Assembly (NCBI GenBank): GCA_049999725.1
Contig: JBNGIS010007144.1
Coordinates: forward strand, 55,204-112,532
DNA: 57,329 nt
From: Haplomitrium mnioides
Lineage: Eukaryota; Marchantiophyta; Haplomitriopsida; Calobryales
Reading direction: 5' to 3'
The position numbers were made by a program, and so were the translations under genes. Positions 44,189-56,239 of this stretch are shown one piece after another. Under the pieces are notes generated by a model, which made no database searches, had not been told where the DNA came from, and worked only from the letters and a program-made list of their open reading frames with translations. Each line of letters opens with the position of its first letter. Within the stretch, counting starts at the first letter, position 1.

Positions 44189-44942
44189 GTGAGAGACCTT
44201 TGGAGGAGCTCTTGGAGGAGCTACTTTGAAGACTCACTGGAGGGCAAGCACTTGAAGAGTAGTCTTTCATAGAGTGAAGAGTGTGTTGAGAGTTAGAAGG
44301 GTGAGAGCAAGAGTGTTTTGTGTGAGAGCATTTGGAGTAAAGAGTGAGGATTTCCACAATATTTTTGTATTGAGTATTCTTCCTTTGTAGATTTTGTTGT
44401 GTATTGACGATTGCAGCCAAACTTCAACCCACCTCTCATATTCAATGTGCACTCAACATCAAAGTCACATGAGGAGAAACTGGCGAAGCCTCTAGCTTCA
44501 CATTTTTGGTTCCATTGCCGGGACCTCATTAATGAGAGGGAAAGAAGGTGGCGATTGGGCTTCATCATGTTGAATGTCAAGCGAGGACGTGACGGAAAAG
44601 TGACCAAGAATTTGGGAAATTTTAAGGAGGATTGATAGCTCACCGCCGTCATGCAACAACATCGAGTTGAAGAGATTTGTCAATTTAGTGAGCTATTATT
44701 TTTTTTTTGATAAGTGATTTTGCTTATTTGGCAACACCATTGTATTGACGATTGTACACTCCAATGGAATGGGTTTGGACTTTGGAGCATGAACGAGCAT
44801 TTCATCAAATCAAGGATACATATGCGTCAAAGATTGGTGGAACAATTTGGAGTGGAATGATTGGAGCAAATTTTGGCAAATCCAATCCATTTGTTTTCCC
44901 AATTTTAATTCAAGCTATATGTGAGGTGCACATTTTTGTTTT
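44189..44942 (+). other. OTA2 5' LTR inner part (to 44502), primer site and leader
   Basis: LTR resumes GTGAGAGACCTTTGGAGG and ends TAGCTTCACA at 44502. TGGTTCCATTGCCGGGA at 44507-44523 resembles the Asp-tRNA site of Athila-like elements with C-to-T changes. The leader to 44942 is non-coding. Confidence 0.85.
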
Positions 44943-46196
44943 GTGGTAGATGTGGCAAGTGTGGTATCAAGGAGAAAGCGATCAAGAACAACACCAAGCT
45001 ATCTAAGCAAGATGGGCAAGATTTTGGTCTTCTCTGGCAAAGAAGATGAAAATGTGAAGGATTATCTATGTGATTTCAAGCATGCTTGCATTGGCAATGG
45101 AGAGAAGCAACCGGATAATTGGTTGGCATTGCTACCCAAATTTCTTGAACGTAAGGCTCTTAAATGGTACAAAGAGCAACGAGGAGAAATTCTTGAATCA
45201 TGGGCTAGCTTGACGAAAGCTTTGGTGGAAGAATTTCTCCCAACGACGAGCTATGAGAAACTTCTTCAAGAGGTAACACACTTGAAGCAAGGAGAAAGTG
45301 AGAAAGTACATACATCTGCTGAGAGAGTAGACCACTTAGAAACTCAATTTTGAAATGTGTTGAAAAAAAGTAGTGAGTATGTGAATTCTCTCATGGTGGG
45401 AATTACGACAATGTTGGAAAAACACTTTATTTCGGAGTTGAAACCTGAAATTCGAGCAAAGGTAAAATATGAGAAGCCAACTACCCAAGCAGAGTCTTTG
45501 AGAATTGCTTTAAGGATGGAAGAGAGCTTGAAGGATGCCCAATAAGAGAAGGTTGTTGTACTACCAACAATTGCACAACCCATAGCGGCAATAGTGGCTC
45601 CTCTTCCACAAGCTCCAAATCCACCCATGAATGAGGTGTTAACATTGATCGAATGCCTTGAAAAGTTGAGTTTGAATCTTGTGTAGGTTTTGGAAAGAAG
45701 GCCTGAAAATCGACCTAAGCCTAATAGAGGGGGGCCAATACAACAAGGAAACATAGAAAACATCACATGTTTTGGATGTGGAGGAGTGCACTTCATCCAA
45801 AATTGCCCAAATTGAGGGAATGGTCCAAATGGAAATGGTGGAGGAGGAGGTGGTAATCAAGCTCAAGAGAGGGTCATCGCCTCAATCGACGTTGAAAAGG
45901 TTCCCCATGGTGAGGTGGGAGGGAGTTCAAGCGATTGAGGAGTGGACATGTTGGCGCATGAAAGGAAGCAAGCTCGAGTAGTTGAGGAGACTATGGGATC
46001 GGAACCATCACCAAGTCAAGAGAAGCACCACGATGTTGACATGACCAAGAAGCCAAGTAAACCAAGAAGGCGGTTGGGGATGGAGGACTTCTCAATTTTA
46101 AAGCATCAAAAGAAGTACAATGTGGTGGAAGATATTGGGAACTTACAAGCCAATATCACAATGGGACAATTGGTGGTGATGAATCCATCATTGTGA
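44943..46196 (+). pseudogene. Gag of OTA2
   Basis: MGKILVFSGKEDENVKDYLC, WYKEQRGEILESWASLTKAL, then a TGA at 45351 (same frame continues), MLEKHFISELKPEIRAKVKY, a TAA at 45543, and a CCHC knuckle CFGCGGVHFIQNC (~45773). The tail MLAHERKQARVVEETMGSEP runs to 46196. At least three of the stops fit CGA or CAA decay when compared with OTA1. Confidence 0.85.
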
Positions 46197-46259
46197 AGGG
46201 AGTTACGTGGAGGTTCGAGCACCAAACGACTTCCAAGGAAGAAGAAAGTTTCAACCAAC

Positions 46260-46649
46260 AACTGCTATGTAAGTGCCATGGATTCAAAGGTATGTACGAG
46301 GGTCCCAAAAATTGATGTCATATGTAAAGGGTATGTCGTTCCCAAAGTATTATTAGATGGAGGATCGGCGGTCAATGTCATGTCGGAAGATTTGATGAAG
46401 AAGTTGGGCTTGAAACTCACGAAGCCTTCGGGGTTTACAATGGGCATAGCCAACAAGTCCAAAGAGCGCCCACTTGGAGTAATTGAGAAAGCGGCAATTA
46501 CGATAATGGGCATTTCTATATCTCTCTCCTTTCAAGTTTTGAAAGAGTCGAGCTATGACATGTTGCTAGGAAGGTCGTGGTTGCAAGGAGTGAGGACCAC
46601 AGATAATTGGCACAAGAACCACATTACCATTGGGCCAAGAACTCATTAA
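46260..46649 (+). pseudogene. Protease of OTA2
   Basis: VVPKVLLDGGSAVNVMSEDL (D-G-G active site), flap region, then SYDMLLGRSWLQGVRTTDNW. Open over 123 codons. Confidence 0.85.
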
Positions 46650-46805
46650 GTGAGAGTATCGGTGGATGGTGGTGGGGAAGAAACAAGTGATTCGGAAAAA
46701 GAGACCACCAAGTACATGTTCGATGACGACGAATATGAGAGCAATATTTTTGATCTGGACACCAACATGGAGGACTCATTGGATGAAGAACAAGAATCAC
46801 CATGA

Positions 46806-47930
46806 ATGTGTGCTATGAAAATCATTCCAAAGGCAATCAAAGAAGAAGCTCGAGTACAAAAGCATACATTGGCGACGGACGAAATGGAGCGACGGATCGC
46901 AACACTACGCTATGGAGAGGAAGTTACAAGTGAAGAAAAAGGGAAGTTTAAAGAACTTTTTCGTAAGTATATTCATGTTTTTGCTTTTGGATATGAAGAT
47001 TTGAAAAGGGTGACACTTGAAGAGCATCAAATTGACTTGGAAAGTTTAGCCAAAGCGGTTCCACAAAAGCAACAACAGATGAATCCTTCAATTGGGGAGT
47101 TTGTCAAAGCGGAGATCAATAAAATAAAGGAGGCAAGGTTCATCTATAAGGCTGACAATTCAGAATGGGTTTCTCCCATCGTGGTGGTCAAAAAGAAAAA
47201 TGGTAAGCTTTGAGTGTGTGTGGACTACAAAAAGTTGAATGCGGTTATGAAGAAAGATTATTATCCACTTCCATTCATTGATGAAATTCTTGAAGAAGTG
47301 GCTGGACATGAGTGGTATTCCTTTGGAGATGGATATAGTTGATACAATCAAATTTCAATTGCATTGAAACATTAACAACTGACAACATTCACTAGTCCTT
47401 TGGGTACTTTTGCTTTTCGAGTCATGCCTTTTGGATTATGCAGTGCATCGGCAACTTTTCAAAGATTTATGAACAAAATCTTTGAGCCTTTCTTGGGGAA
47501 GTTTGTGAGCGACTTCATCAATGATTTTTGTATATATGGGAGTAAAAAAGATCATTTCAACCACTTGGAGAAAATTCTTCAAGGTCTGGATTCGGCAAAA
47601 ACGTTGTTAAATCCAGAGAAATGCATATTTGGCTGCAAAAAAGGAGTGTTGCTAGGGCACATCATTTCAAAAGATGGGGTGGGTGTGGACCTAGAAAAGG
47701 TACTCAAGATTCAAGCCCTTCCTTTTCCAATCAATGTGACAAAGCTGCGATCTTTCTTGGAAATGGTAGGCTACTATCGTCGTTTCATTCTAGATTTTTC
47801 AGCAAAGGCAATGGCACTGAACCACTACTTGAAGAAAATAGTGGATTACTCATTGATAGTCAATGATGAAAGTGCCAAAGCATTATTTGAATGTTTAAAG
47901 AAAGCGATGACAAGTGCATGGTATTGGTAA
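46806..47930 (+). pseudogene. RT of OTA2
   Basis: FKELFRKYIHVFAFGYEDLK, WVSPIVVVKKKNGKL, TGA (47212; CGA by comparison), VCVDYKKLNAVMKKDYYPLP, two further stops, then GTFAFRVMPFGLCSASATF. The catalytic YxDD box reads FINDFCIYG, with the first Asp changed to Asn, so it would be dead. It continues to the thumb (CKKGVLLGHIISKDGVGVDL). Confidence 0.88.
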
Positions 47931-48096
47931 AACCCAACTAGAGTAAGCCTTTTCTCTTATTTACGAATGCTTCAAATGTGGCTCTTGGATGCACCGTAAG
48001 TCAAAAGGATGAGGAGGGACATGATTATCCAATAGCTTTCATAAGTCGACAAATGGTAGGGCGGAGAAGAACTATTCGGTAACCAAAAGAGAAGGT

Positions 48097-48663
48097 TTGG
48101 GTGTGATTTTTGGCATTAAAAAGTTTCGTCATTATTTGTTGGGTGGGCAATTTATGTTTGTAACAGATCACAAGGCTTTGAAATATATTTTCAATAAGCC
48201 TAATGCTGAGGGAAGAATTGCTAGGTGGAAGCTTTTGTTGGCTGAATTTGATTACAATATTGAAGATCGACCAAGAAGGAAGCATTTGAATGCCGATATG
48301 TTGTCGCGAGCATATGATGAGACTGGTCACGAAGTGGTTGAGGAGGAGTTTCTGGATGAGAACATATTCAACATGAGTGTTCTACATGAAGAGTACGGTG
48401 ATATCTACGACTATTTGTTGGAAGGAAGATATCTAGAGGGAATGAAGCAACGCAACAAGGCTGCCTTTGCTCGTAAGTGTCAACCTTATTCTTTGGTTGA
48501 AAATACTTTGTTTCATCAAGGCTCTGACAGTCTTCTTCAAAGGGTGGTAAGCAAGAAACAAAGCCAACAATTGATGAATGAATTTCATGATGGAGTGTGT
48601 GGTGGACACTTTGTGGGGAAAGTGATAGCGTATAAAATTTTGGATGGAGGGTACCATTGGTGA
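48097..48663 (+). pseudogene. RNase H and linker of OTA2
   Basis: FRHYLLGGQFMFVTDHKALK, GRIARWKLLLAEFDYNIED, then the integrase zinc motif start (MNEFHDGVCGGHFVGKVIA). The first RNase H Asp strand lies upstream in a broken frame (~47950). Confidence 0.82.
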
Positions 48664-48666
48664 GGT

Positions 48667-49686
48667 ATGTTCAAAGATTGTTTGGAGTTTTGCAAGACAT
48701 GCAATGTGTGTCAAACATTTGCAAAGAAGTCTACTTATCCTTCTCCTTTGCAACTGGTTGAGCCTTTGGGTCCTTTTGAAAAATGGAGAGTTGATATTGT
48801 TGGTCCTTTGACTCCAACTCCTCGAGGGAATTTGTATGTGGTGGTGGCAATGGATTACTTAAGCAAATGGGTAGAGGCCTGTTCTCTCAAGAAAGCTACG
48901 GAAGAAGAAGTGGGGAGATTTCTTTACGAGCGAATCATCACAAGGTTTGGCTGCCCATTGGAGATTGTGATGGATAGAGGCTCACCATTTGTTAGTGGTG
49001 CCACTCGAGAAATGTTGGAGCATTTCTCCATCAAGCAACGAATAACTACATCTTACAAGCCAAATGCAAATGGATTGGCGTAGCGGACCAATTTTACACT
49101 TTGTCACATGTTGGTGAAAGATGCGGATTTAGAGAGAGCTAACCATACATGTGATAAGAGCTTCCATGCAATTCTTTGGGAGTATCACACAACAAGGAAA
49201 ACTTCAACAGGGTATACACCTTTTTGCCTCACTTATAGTTTGGAATCAATCTTGCCTATTGAGTTTGATCTTCCTACGTTTAGAACTACAAGTGTGGAAA
49301 GGCATGAAGAAGGAAATATAGAGATGGCTACCTGAACTCGTAGTCAACAATTGATGGAGCTCGAAGAAGCACGTGTGATGGCTGAGGTCAATATTCACAA
49401 GGCCCAAGACTAGCAAAAGAGGAGCCATGACAAGAGATTTGGGAAGAGAAGACCTATGGTGTTTCAACACGGAGATTGGGTGATGATATTCGACTCCATT
49501 CGATATAAGCGAAAACAAAAGAAGTTCTTACCAAGGTACTTTGGACCTTTTGTTGTGCAAAAAGTGTATTCTAATTACACATATGACTTGTATGAGTTAA
49601 CAGAGAGGCACTATAATCGTGTGAACTACGACAAGATGAAACCATTTTACGCCCGTAAGAAAGAACTCACTCTGAGGGCGGAGTGA
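48667..49686 (+). pseudogene. Integrase of OTA2
   Basis: Zinc Cys pair CKTCNVCQTF, core D in RVDIVGPLTPTPRGNLYVVV, second D in IVMDRGSPFVSG; the Glu position reads PNANGLA followed by TAG (49081). The tail at 49456-49686 has FGPFVVQKVYSNYTYDLYEL. No chromodomain follows, separating this family from the chromoviruses. Confidence 0.85.
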
Positions 49687-49706
49687 AACCTTATAGGTAG
49701 GTAAAA

Positions 49707-50840
49707 TGTGAAGGCATGGGATGGTTTTGTAAGAATTTTGATTTGCTTAAACCCTTGTCATAGAATGGGATGCATTTTGATAAAGTTTTAAGAAGACTTA
49801 GAAGTTATTAAGAGAAACTTAGATTTGATCGAATTTCTTCAATATGTGTAGATATGAGTATAGAGTAAATTTTGTTCTTAATAGAAATGTTTAGAAGCTG
49901 ATATTTAAGAATGGGATATAATATTGCTCAAGTAACTAGTAAACATTTATAGAAGTGAAAAAGCTCTTGTAAACCGGAAGTTATAACTGGTCAAAGTTAC
50001 AAAAGTGAGCTGCAGAAAAGTCAAAACAGAGAATATCTACAAATTAGAAAATAAAAATATTATTATATGGGTAGAAAACTTGCTTGACAAGCTTTCTAAC
50101 AAGGTATAATACAAGCAAATTGACTTAGTATTAATGACTTTATAGAGATTCTTCTAAAGAGAAGAAAAGTCAATTTGTTCTTTGACTTATTCTTTGAGGG
50201 AATCTCAAAGTATCATCTTAGGAATTGTTTGTAGGGAAAAATATAAGGTATAAAAGTACTTAATCAATTTTTGAGATTCTTGGACAAGACAAGCTTCAAA
50301 TGAGAAGCTTCTTCTTGTAGAAGAAAACAAAAGGTGGAGATATTTGAGGAGTACTTTTAGGATTTAATAATTAAATAGAAAATCACCTTGGGTTCTTTAC
50401 CTAAGGTGATAGAATATTTAGTTTTTCTCCTAGTAATTATCTAGTAGTATATAATGAGTAGGGGAAGAGAGAAGGGGACTTGGTTTTCATTTGGAGATTT
50501 TAGATTTGAGAGTTGTGAGAGACATTTGGAGAAGCGCTTGGAGGAGCTCTTAGAGGAGCTACTTTGAAGACTCATTGGAAGGCAAGCACTTGAGGAGTAG
50601 TCTTTCATAGAGTGAGGAGTGTGTTGAGAGTTAGAAGGGTGAGAGCAAGAGTGTTTTGTGTGAGAGCATTTGGAGTAAAGAGTGAGGATTTCCACACTAT
50701 TTTTGTATTGAGTATTCTTCCTTTGTAGATTTTGTTGTGTATTGACGATTGCAGCCACACTTCAACCCACCTCTCATACTCAATGTGCACTCAACATCAA
50801 AGTCACATGAGGAGAAACCGGCGAAGCCTCTAGCTTCACA
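49707..50840 (+). repeat. OTA2 3' LTR
   Basis: 1134 bases, complete; used here as reference for the LTR family. TATA-like TATATAA near 50449. Confidence 0.92.
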
Positions 50841-50917
50841 ACCCACATAGACTCTCGAACCTTCTAAAGCAAACTCAAAACAAATAAAAGATCATAATTG
50901 AAAAAAAAAACACTTAC

Positions 50918-51914
50918 CAACAATTTCTCAAAGCTAGAATAAAATATTGACATCTTGGACTCTTCGGTGTGGATGGGATACTCCATCCTTACTTCCTCCC
51001 AAAATTTACAATAAACCTTTGAACAAAAAGACTTTACCATCACTACCAAAACTTTATGTCTCTCTAATTCGCGAGAGATTTCCTCAATCAAAAGCTCTCC
51101 AACTTCAACATGCTTCAAAACATAGATTTTGATTTCATTAGGAAGACCCTAAAGGGACCTCCAAGGTGTCCACTTCATGTCCTCTATTCTTAAGGAACCT
51201 TTGGTCTTCTACTTCTAGCTCTTGATGGTGTTCTTCTCCCACATTGTGAAAATTATCTATTGTAAATCCTAGAGCTCACCACTTTGAAATGCAAGCTGGA
51301 ACCAATTGTCCTAAGAAGTCAATGTTTTCTCAAGAGTCAACTTTGCCGTTATCTCCAAGGTCTTAAGCACCAACTCTCTTTTTAATTTCTAGGATGACAC
51401 CATACAACTCTCCACAAACCTTTGATGCTAATATTCGACCTTTTGAATTGAGGTAATTTCTAGCCTATATCTTTGGTCACAACTGCCATCCATTGCAAAA
51501 ATACGGGCTTCTATTGGATTCAAACCCAAGTACACATAACAGTTGCAGAGCGACAGCGCTGGACTCTTCGCTTCATATTTGGTGATGAAAAGTTGCCTTG
51601 CAATAGCACTGTTAATGCCTCCAACAATATTGTATTGATACTTGTCAGAGTTCCTTAGCTCAAACTCTGACTTATCCTTTAACCCGCACTTCAGGTCCAC
51701 AACAACAATGAAAAAACTGTGTGCATATCTATTTGTGAGCATTCTCTACGCAAGAAGCTCAACAAAGTCATTATTTAACCTCTTAATATGGAATAACCCC
51801 CAACTGTCAATTCTAGGTTTTGGAAGGTTCAAATTCTCTAGTCGAATTGTTACGATTTCCTTTTTAACTTTGCACTGCTGGATTGCAAATTCTCGAATTT
51901 TATTCTTATCTTCC
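50918..51914 (-). pseudogene. Exon 2, distal part: ParB-like domain and linker of the MTase-like gene
   Basis: Minus-strand frame: EDKNKIREFAIQQCKVKKEI, then WGLFHIKRLNNDFVELLA, TAG, RMLTNRYAHSFFIVVVDLK, then YNIVGGINSAIARQL (~51590-51630), CYVYLGLNPIEARIFAM. This matches the ParB N-terminal fold (G-x-H-R-x-x-A motif read as GGINSAIA; LSxxEAxxxA read as LNPIEARIFA). From 51440 to 51120 the frame stays open except for eight stops, all TAG. It ends HTEESKMSIFYSSFEKLL at a GTAAGTG donor (50917-50911). Confidence 0.65.
51910..51914. repeat. Target duplication CTTCC, left
   Basis: Identical to 55731-55735. Confidence 0.85.
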
Positions 51915-54900
51915 TGTTAGGGTCTAGGATGGGAATTAAAGATGCACGCACGGAGAGGCAAAGGAGGAAGAAGTTAAGGAAAATGAAGAAAGCAAGCAGG
52001 CGAATGGCAGAAATGGCGAACAACAGACCTTGTCCAAATAGAAGGACAAAATATTCTCAGAAGTTGAATCCAAAGACTTTTATAATTCTAGTTGGAAAAC
52101 GTTTTATTATATTTAAAGTAGAAAATCTTCTTTAGGATCTAAAACTGCAATTGTAGGAATAGCAGGTGTTTTCTGAATTTCAGGTACCAATCGAATCTAG
52201 CTACAGATCACTCAAGGACAACAACAGCTCAGATATGCGAAATGGAGATAAACAGAGAATAACGCTTCAGCAAGAAGAAGATAAGGAAGTCAGTCGGTTT
52301 GTAAGTCAGGTGTGTGAGTAAGTCAGTATGTTTGTAAGTCAGGTGGGTGAGTATAGATAGTAATGTATAGAGATGTACCTGTTCGTGTGTGTGTTGTTTC
52401 TAGATTTTTGGAAATTATTATGGGTTAGTAAATAATAAGTATAATAGTAAATATTTAGTAAAATATTAATAAATCGCTAATTATACCTAAGCTACCAGCC
52501 AAGCCAAGGAGGGAAAAAGAAGGGATAAAATGGATGAAGAGGGTCATTTTGATCCAACGGGAGAGGTTGAAAGTGGAATTCCCGCCGGTGGGAATTAGGG
52601 CCACTTTCATAAAAGAAAAAAAAAAAAAAAAAAAAGGACTCTCTCTCTTGCGCGGCGCAGCTTGACGGAAAATGAGCTTGATGAAAAGGAGTTTCTTGGG
52701 GATGGAGGTTGGAGAAGTGCTGCATGAAGGCATGAGTGAAAAAGATTTGTGAAGGCATGAGTGAAAAAAGATTTGTGGTGATCTCAATGAGGAAGGCTCA
52801 GTTTTTTGGCGCTTCTCTCAAGTTTTCTTGAGGGAGAGTTCTTTTCTTGCGGGGGGGCCTCACCTTGCTAGATGCTTCTTGGGTGCCGCGCTGCCCTACT
52901 AGTGGAGTGTCCTTGGTTGCATGGGAGAAGGAGGCTACAGAGCGTGGTTCAAGGCAGGAGGAAGATTCTGTTGGTGAAGCGGACAATCTCGAGTGAACGT
53001 GTATGAAGACCAATAGTGAAGGGTACTTCCCGAATGGCCGTGAAGAACAACTGAGGTCGAGAAATGAAGCAACCATGATGGAAAATCAAGACTAAGCCGG
53101 ATTTTGAAGACAGATTTGTGTAAGACCGGAGCATAGGAAGTGGCTGGTGGAAGAGCGAAAGAATTGAATTGGGGAATTTTGCTCAGTCTTGAGGTGGAAG
53201 GGAACAAGGGATACGATGAAAATTCTGGGAACAGCCGAGTCTACAAAGCTCATGTTCTATCCTGATGGGATGTCTACGTAATTAGGCCGCTCTAGATGAC
53301 ACCTCGCCTAATGGTGTTGATGCCAATGCGGCAGATCAAATAGGGCACGAAACCATTGAATCAAGAAATAGCGGAATACTTCGCCCGATCATTGCTGTAA
53401 CGTGGAGATTGCTCAATCAAGGTTCTAGATGCTAAGGGGATTATGAAATCGAAGGGAGCCTAGTGGACAAGACTGCGCAGAAAAATTGAGTCATGGAGGG
53501 AGCGAGACAAGGTCCGGTGCCCACATGCTGAGATGCATCTGAGTTCTTGGATAGTGGGCGGATGGATGACTGATGAGTAGGAGAGTTGAGCTGGATTTTT
53601 GGAATTTTGATTGAGAAAGGGAAGGAAACTACCGCAAGTATGGAGTGTCGCAAGACCCAGGTTCAGCACTCGGGAATGCGCCAAGTGTTCAATCGAGTGA
53701 TCCTGCTGTCCAGGTGGGCGAAGTACTCTAAGAACCCCGTATACAATTACACCTGGGAAGAAAATCTCTGAACAACATTGAGGGGGAATTACTGAGGAGA
53801 AAGGGAGATGAGGGACCACAATGCAGAGCGGTATCAAAATTACAGCAAATTACAGCTGAGAAAAGTCTGCGCAGCCATGCAAAGTAGCCAATTTCCTCCC
53901 ATGGAGTCGGCTGAAATTCGCACTCGTAGCACCTTGGCCGCTTCTCTCCAGGCCGCAACATCGATGAGCAAGCCAGATTATGCTGGATCGTAATTTGGAG
54001 GAGATAGCATTGATCAGAACATGAGGTCATGGGGATGGAGATGGTGAGCGGTGGATCAATCGAGGGCAGAGGTAGCGGTTTGCGCAGATATGAAGGAGCA
54101 AGGAGGGCCGGATGGAGATCGCCGGGGGAGCCTAATTGATTTTGCAAGAGGATTGTTTGAGAAGAGGAGGCATTTGCAGGAGGGGCCTTCGTTAGAGGGG
54201 CAATTTTGCTAGGAGGAAAATTCGAGGAGGTCGACGCTGGTGGAGATCACAGTAGGAGAAAAATCGAGGCATCGAAGGAGGAGAAGGAGCGGATTCGCAG
54301 GAACACAGCGCAACGGGTTTCTGTTTCACAGGACGAAATCTAAGGACATGGAGGAGTGGGAGGAAGTGTAACGTAGTCTCCTTCGCCCTGTATTCGTGTA
54401 ACAATTTGCAGCATGCTGCCTTGGAATTGTATCAGCACTGAGTCGGCAACCTTCCAAATCGAAGGTACTTTCTGCCGCACCGGATAAGACGCGATGGAGG
54501 CAAGGAGAATCTGCACACCATGGCACGCGATGAAGATGGCGGAAGGATGAAGCAGAGCAGACCACCTCTGCATGTTTGAGCGATTGACGTTCGAAGCAGA
54601 CCCATACTCGCAACGAAAGGCAGGCTGCAGAGAAGGAGTCGTGCGGGAAAATGTTGCTGCACAAGAAAATTGAGCGGAAGGTGGCTTTGATTCCAATAGG
54701 AGGAGAATAGAAATGAAGGGGACTAATAGTTCTTATAGGAAAAGTATGGTGGTAAAGCTAGTTCAGTTTGAGAGGAGAATGCTAAGAGGAGAAAGAAGAG
54801 AAGTGGTAGAGAAAAACTTGATGAATGTTAAGTAGCGAGAGGAGGAAAATAGAAGAGAAGGGTCGTGGTATCAGAGGTTCATTGACGAAGGTTTCACCAG

Positions 54901-55730
54901 TGCAGATGATTTATTCCCAAGATGGCTCCCAGTGGCTGGTGGCAAAGGTAATAAAATATTTAGGAAAATCTGAAACACGTGGGTTGTGTGTTTATGTGAT
55001 TGGGTGAGTGTGTCTAGCGAGGTAATTTCTGTGTTTCATGTTCTGGTCCTAGCTATCTGTTTCTGTGGTAAAGTAGTGAGAGTTAAGTGTAAGGGTATGT
55101 CCCGTGGTCAAGTAGTAGGAGAAGAAAAGATACAGGGCTGAGGCTGCAGTGTGTTGAACTCCAGTAGTGATCTGTTGGATCGAGAAACCTTTTTGTATGG
55201 GTACTTGTTAATTTTGTTATTCAGGATATGGTTAGCAAATACTTGAGTATGTGCATGAGTTCCCCGTATGATTGAATGTGAGTTTCGGTATTCCCAAAGT
55301 TATAACACATAAAAAATTTCAGATGCATTTGATTTATTTCCTTTATGCTCTAAGTACTTAACCCTGAACCTTGAGACCAACCAGCAAGCCATAAGTTGTG
55401 TGCAGGTCCCGAAACCGGTCTTGAGGGAAGAGAAGCACCCTCACGGCTCCTTGTGTCCTGGTGGACTTCACTACCACCACGACCAAGTGTAACCTTTGAC
55501 AGCCGATCCTGGAGGGAAGAAGCACCCCCACGGTCCCTTGCATCCTGGTGGACTTCACTACCACCACGATCTAGTGTCAACCTAGATAGCCCGATCAGCG
55601 GGAGTCTTCGCCTTATCCCAACCAGATACTCAACTTTAGAAGTTAGGCATATACTACAACAACTACAACTGACCAATACACATCACAATCAGGGCTCCTC
55701 CTCTTATGCCCTGAACACAAAGCCCTAACA
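51915..55730. mobile_element. 3.8-kb non-coding element with TGTTAGGG/CCCTAACA ends
   Basis: Eight-base terminal inverted repeats and a 5-bp CTTCC duplication. Removing it rejoins coding sequence of the MTase-like gene. No protein domain is seen on either strand; G+A-rich plus strand, higher GC than neighbours, an A-run at 52618-52636. TG...CA ends and 5-bp duplication fit an LTR element, but I find no internal LTR pair; it may be a very long solo LTR or a non-autonomous element. A GTGGTATCAGAGG string at 54867 resembles an initiator-Met primer site. Confidence 0.75.
55415..55590. repeat. Tandem duplication of ~86 bases in the 3.8-kb element
   Basis: AAGCACCCYCACGGYYCCTTG and CCTGGTGGACTTCACTACCA occur twice, 86 bases apart. 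Confidence 0.85.
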
Positions 55731-56223
55731 CTTCCTCAAATAGTATGAGGGTCCACTTATTCTCTTTCCTGAAAAGTTCTTAGCCCCTTGTGTGATTGCC
55801 TTTTGGCTCTTAATGTTGGAGCCTGCACAAGCTTTAGCTCTGCTCCCTCCTCTGAGCTACTCAAAGATGAAGAAGAAAAGACCGCAGAAGATGACTTTGA
55901 CGGAGATGAGGAGGGTGTAGTCTCCTCCTCAACAATTGGTGCCAAAATAGGCTTCTTCTTTGGGACTACCAGTTTCTTCTTTTTTGGAGCCTCCTCGTGC
56001 TCCACCACTTTTCTCTTATTGGCAGCTGGCGGTCCTCTTGTTGTTGCTGCTGACACTTGGATGTGGCACTAACTACGCAATGTGGACTCTCTAGTTGGGC
56101 TTCAGTAGTTTGATGTTGAGAGCCATCTTGATGAAGTCAAGCTTGACGTGCTTTGTGTCCACGTAGGCATTATTGAAATCCGCCAAGTATTGAGTGAATT
56201 GAAAAATCATGTTAACAAAAAAT
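55731..56223 (-). pseudogene. Exon 2, proximal part: Lys/Ser-rich nuclear-signal-like linker
   Basis: Minus strand after a TTTGTAG acceptor (56224): FQFTQYLADFNNAYVDTKHV, LDFIKMALNIKLLKPN, two TAG, a one-base shift, then KRKVVEHEEAPKKKKLVVPK and SSSPSKSSSAVFSSSSLSSS, then HKGLRTFQERE. Basic clusters resemble bipartite nuclear localisation signals. Same order and wording in copy 1 (34920-35380), so the linker is a conserved part of this protein. Confidence 0.7.
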
Positions 56224-56239
56224 CTACAAATGTTTATAA

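Larger units (their letters stand above)
38394..50840 (+). mobile_element. OTA2: Ty3/gypsy element without chromodomain, with chromovirus 2 in its 5' LTR
   Basis: LTRs TGTGAAGGCATGGG...TAGCTTCACA: 5' copy 38394-39219 plus 44189-44502, 3' copy 49707-50840 (1134 bases). Primer site TGGTTCCATTGCCGGGA at 44507. Gag, protease, RT, RNase H and integrase lie in one orientation. Flanks are minisatellite on both sides; the bases next to the ends are TGCCC and ACCCA, so the target duplication is short or eroded. Stops in many frames; the RT catalytic box is mutated. Inactive. Confidence 0.9.

Noticed and set aside
54866-54880. Primer-binding site defining an internal LTR boundary of the 3.8-kb element.
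   Set aside because: It is not preceded by a CA-ended LTR matching the element start; kept only as a hint.
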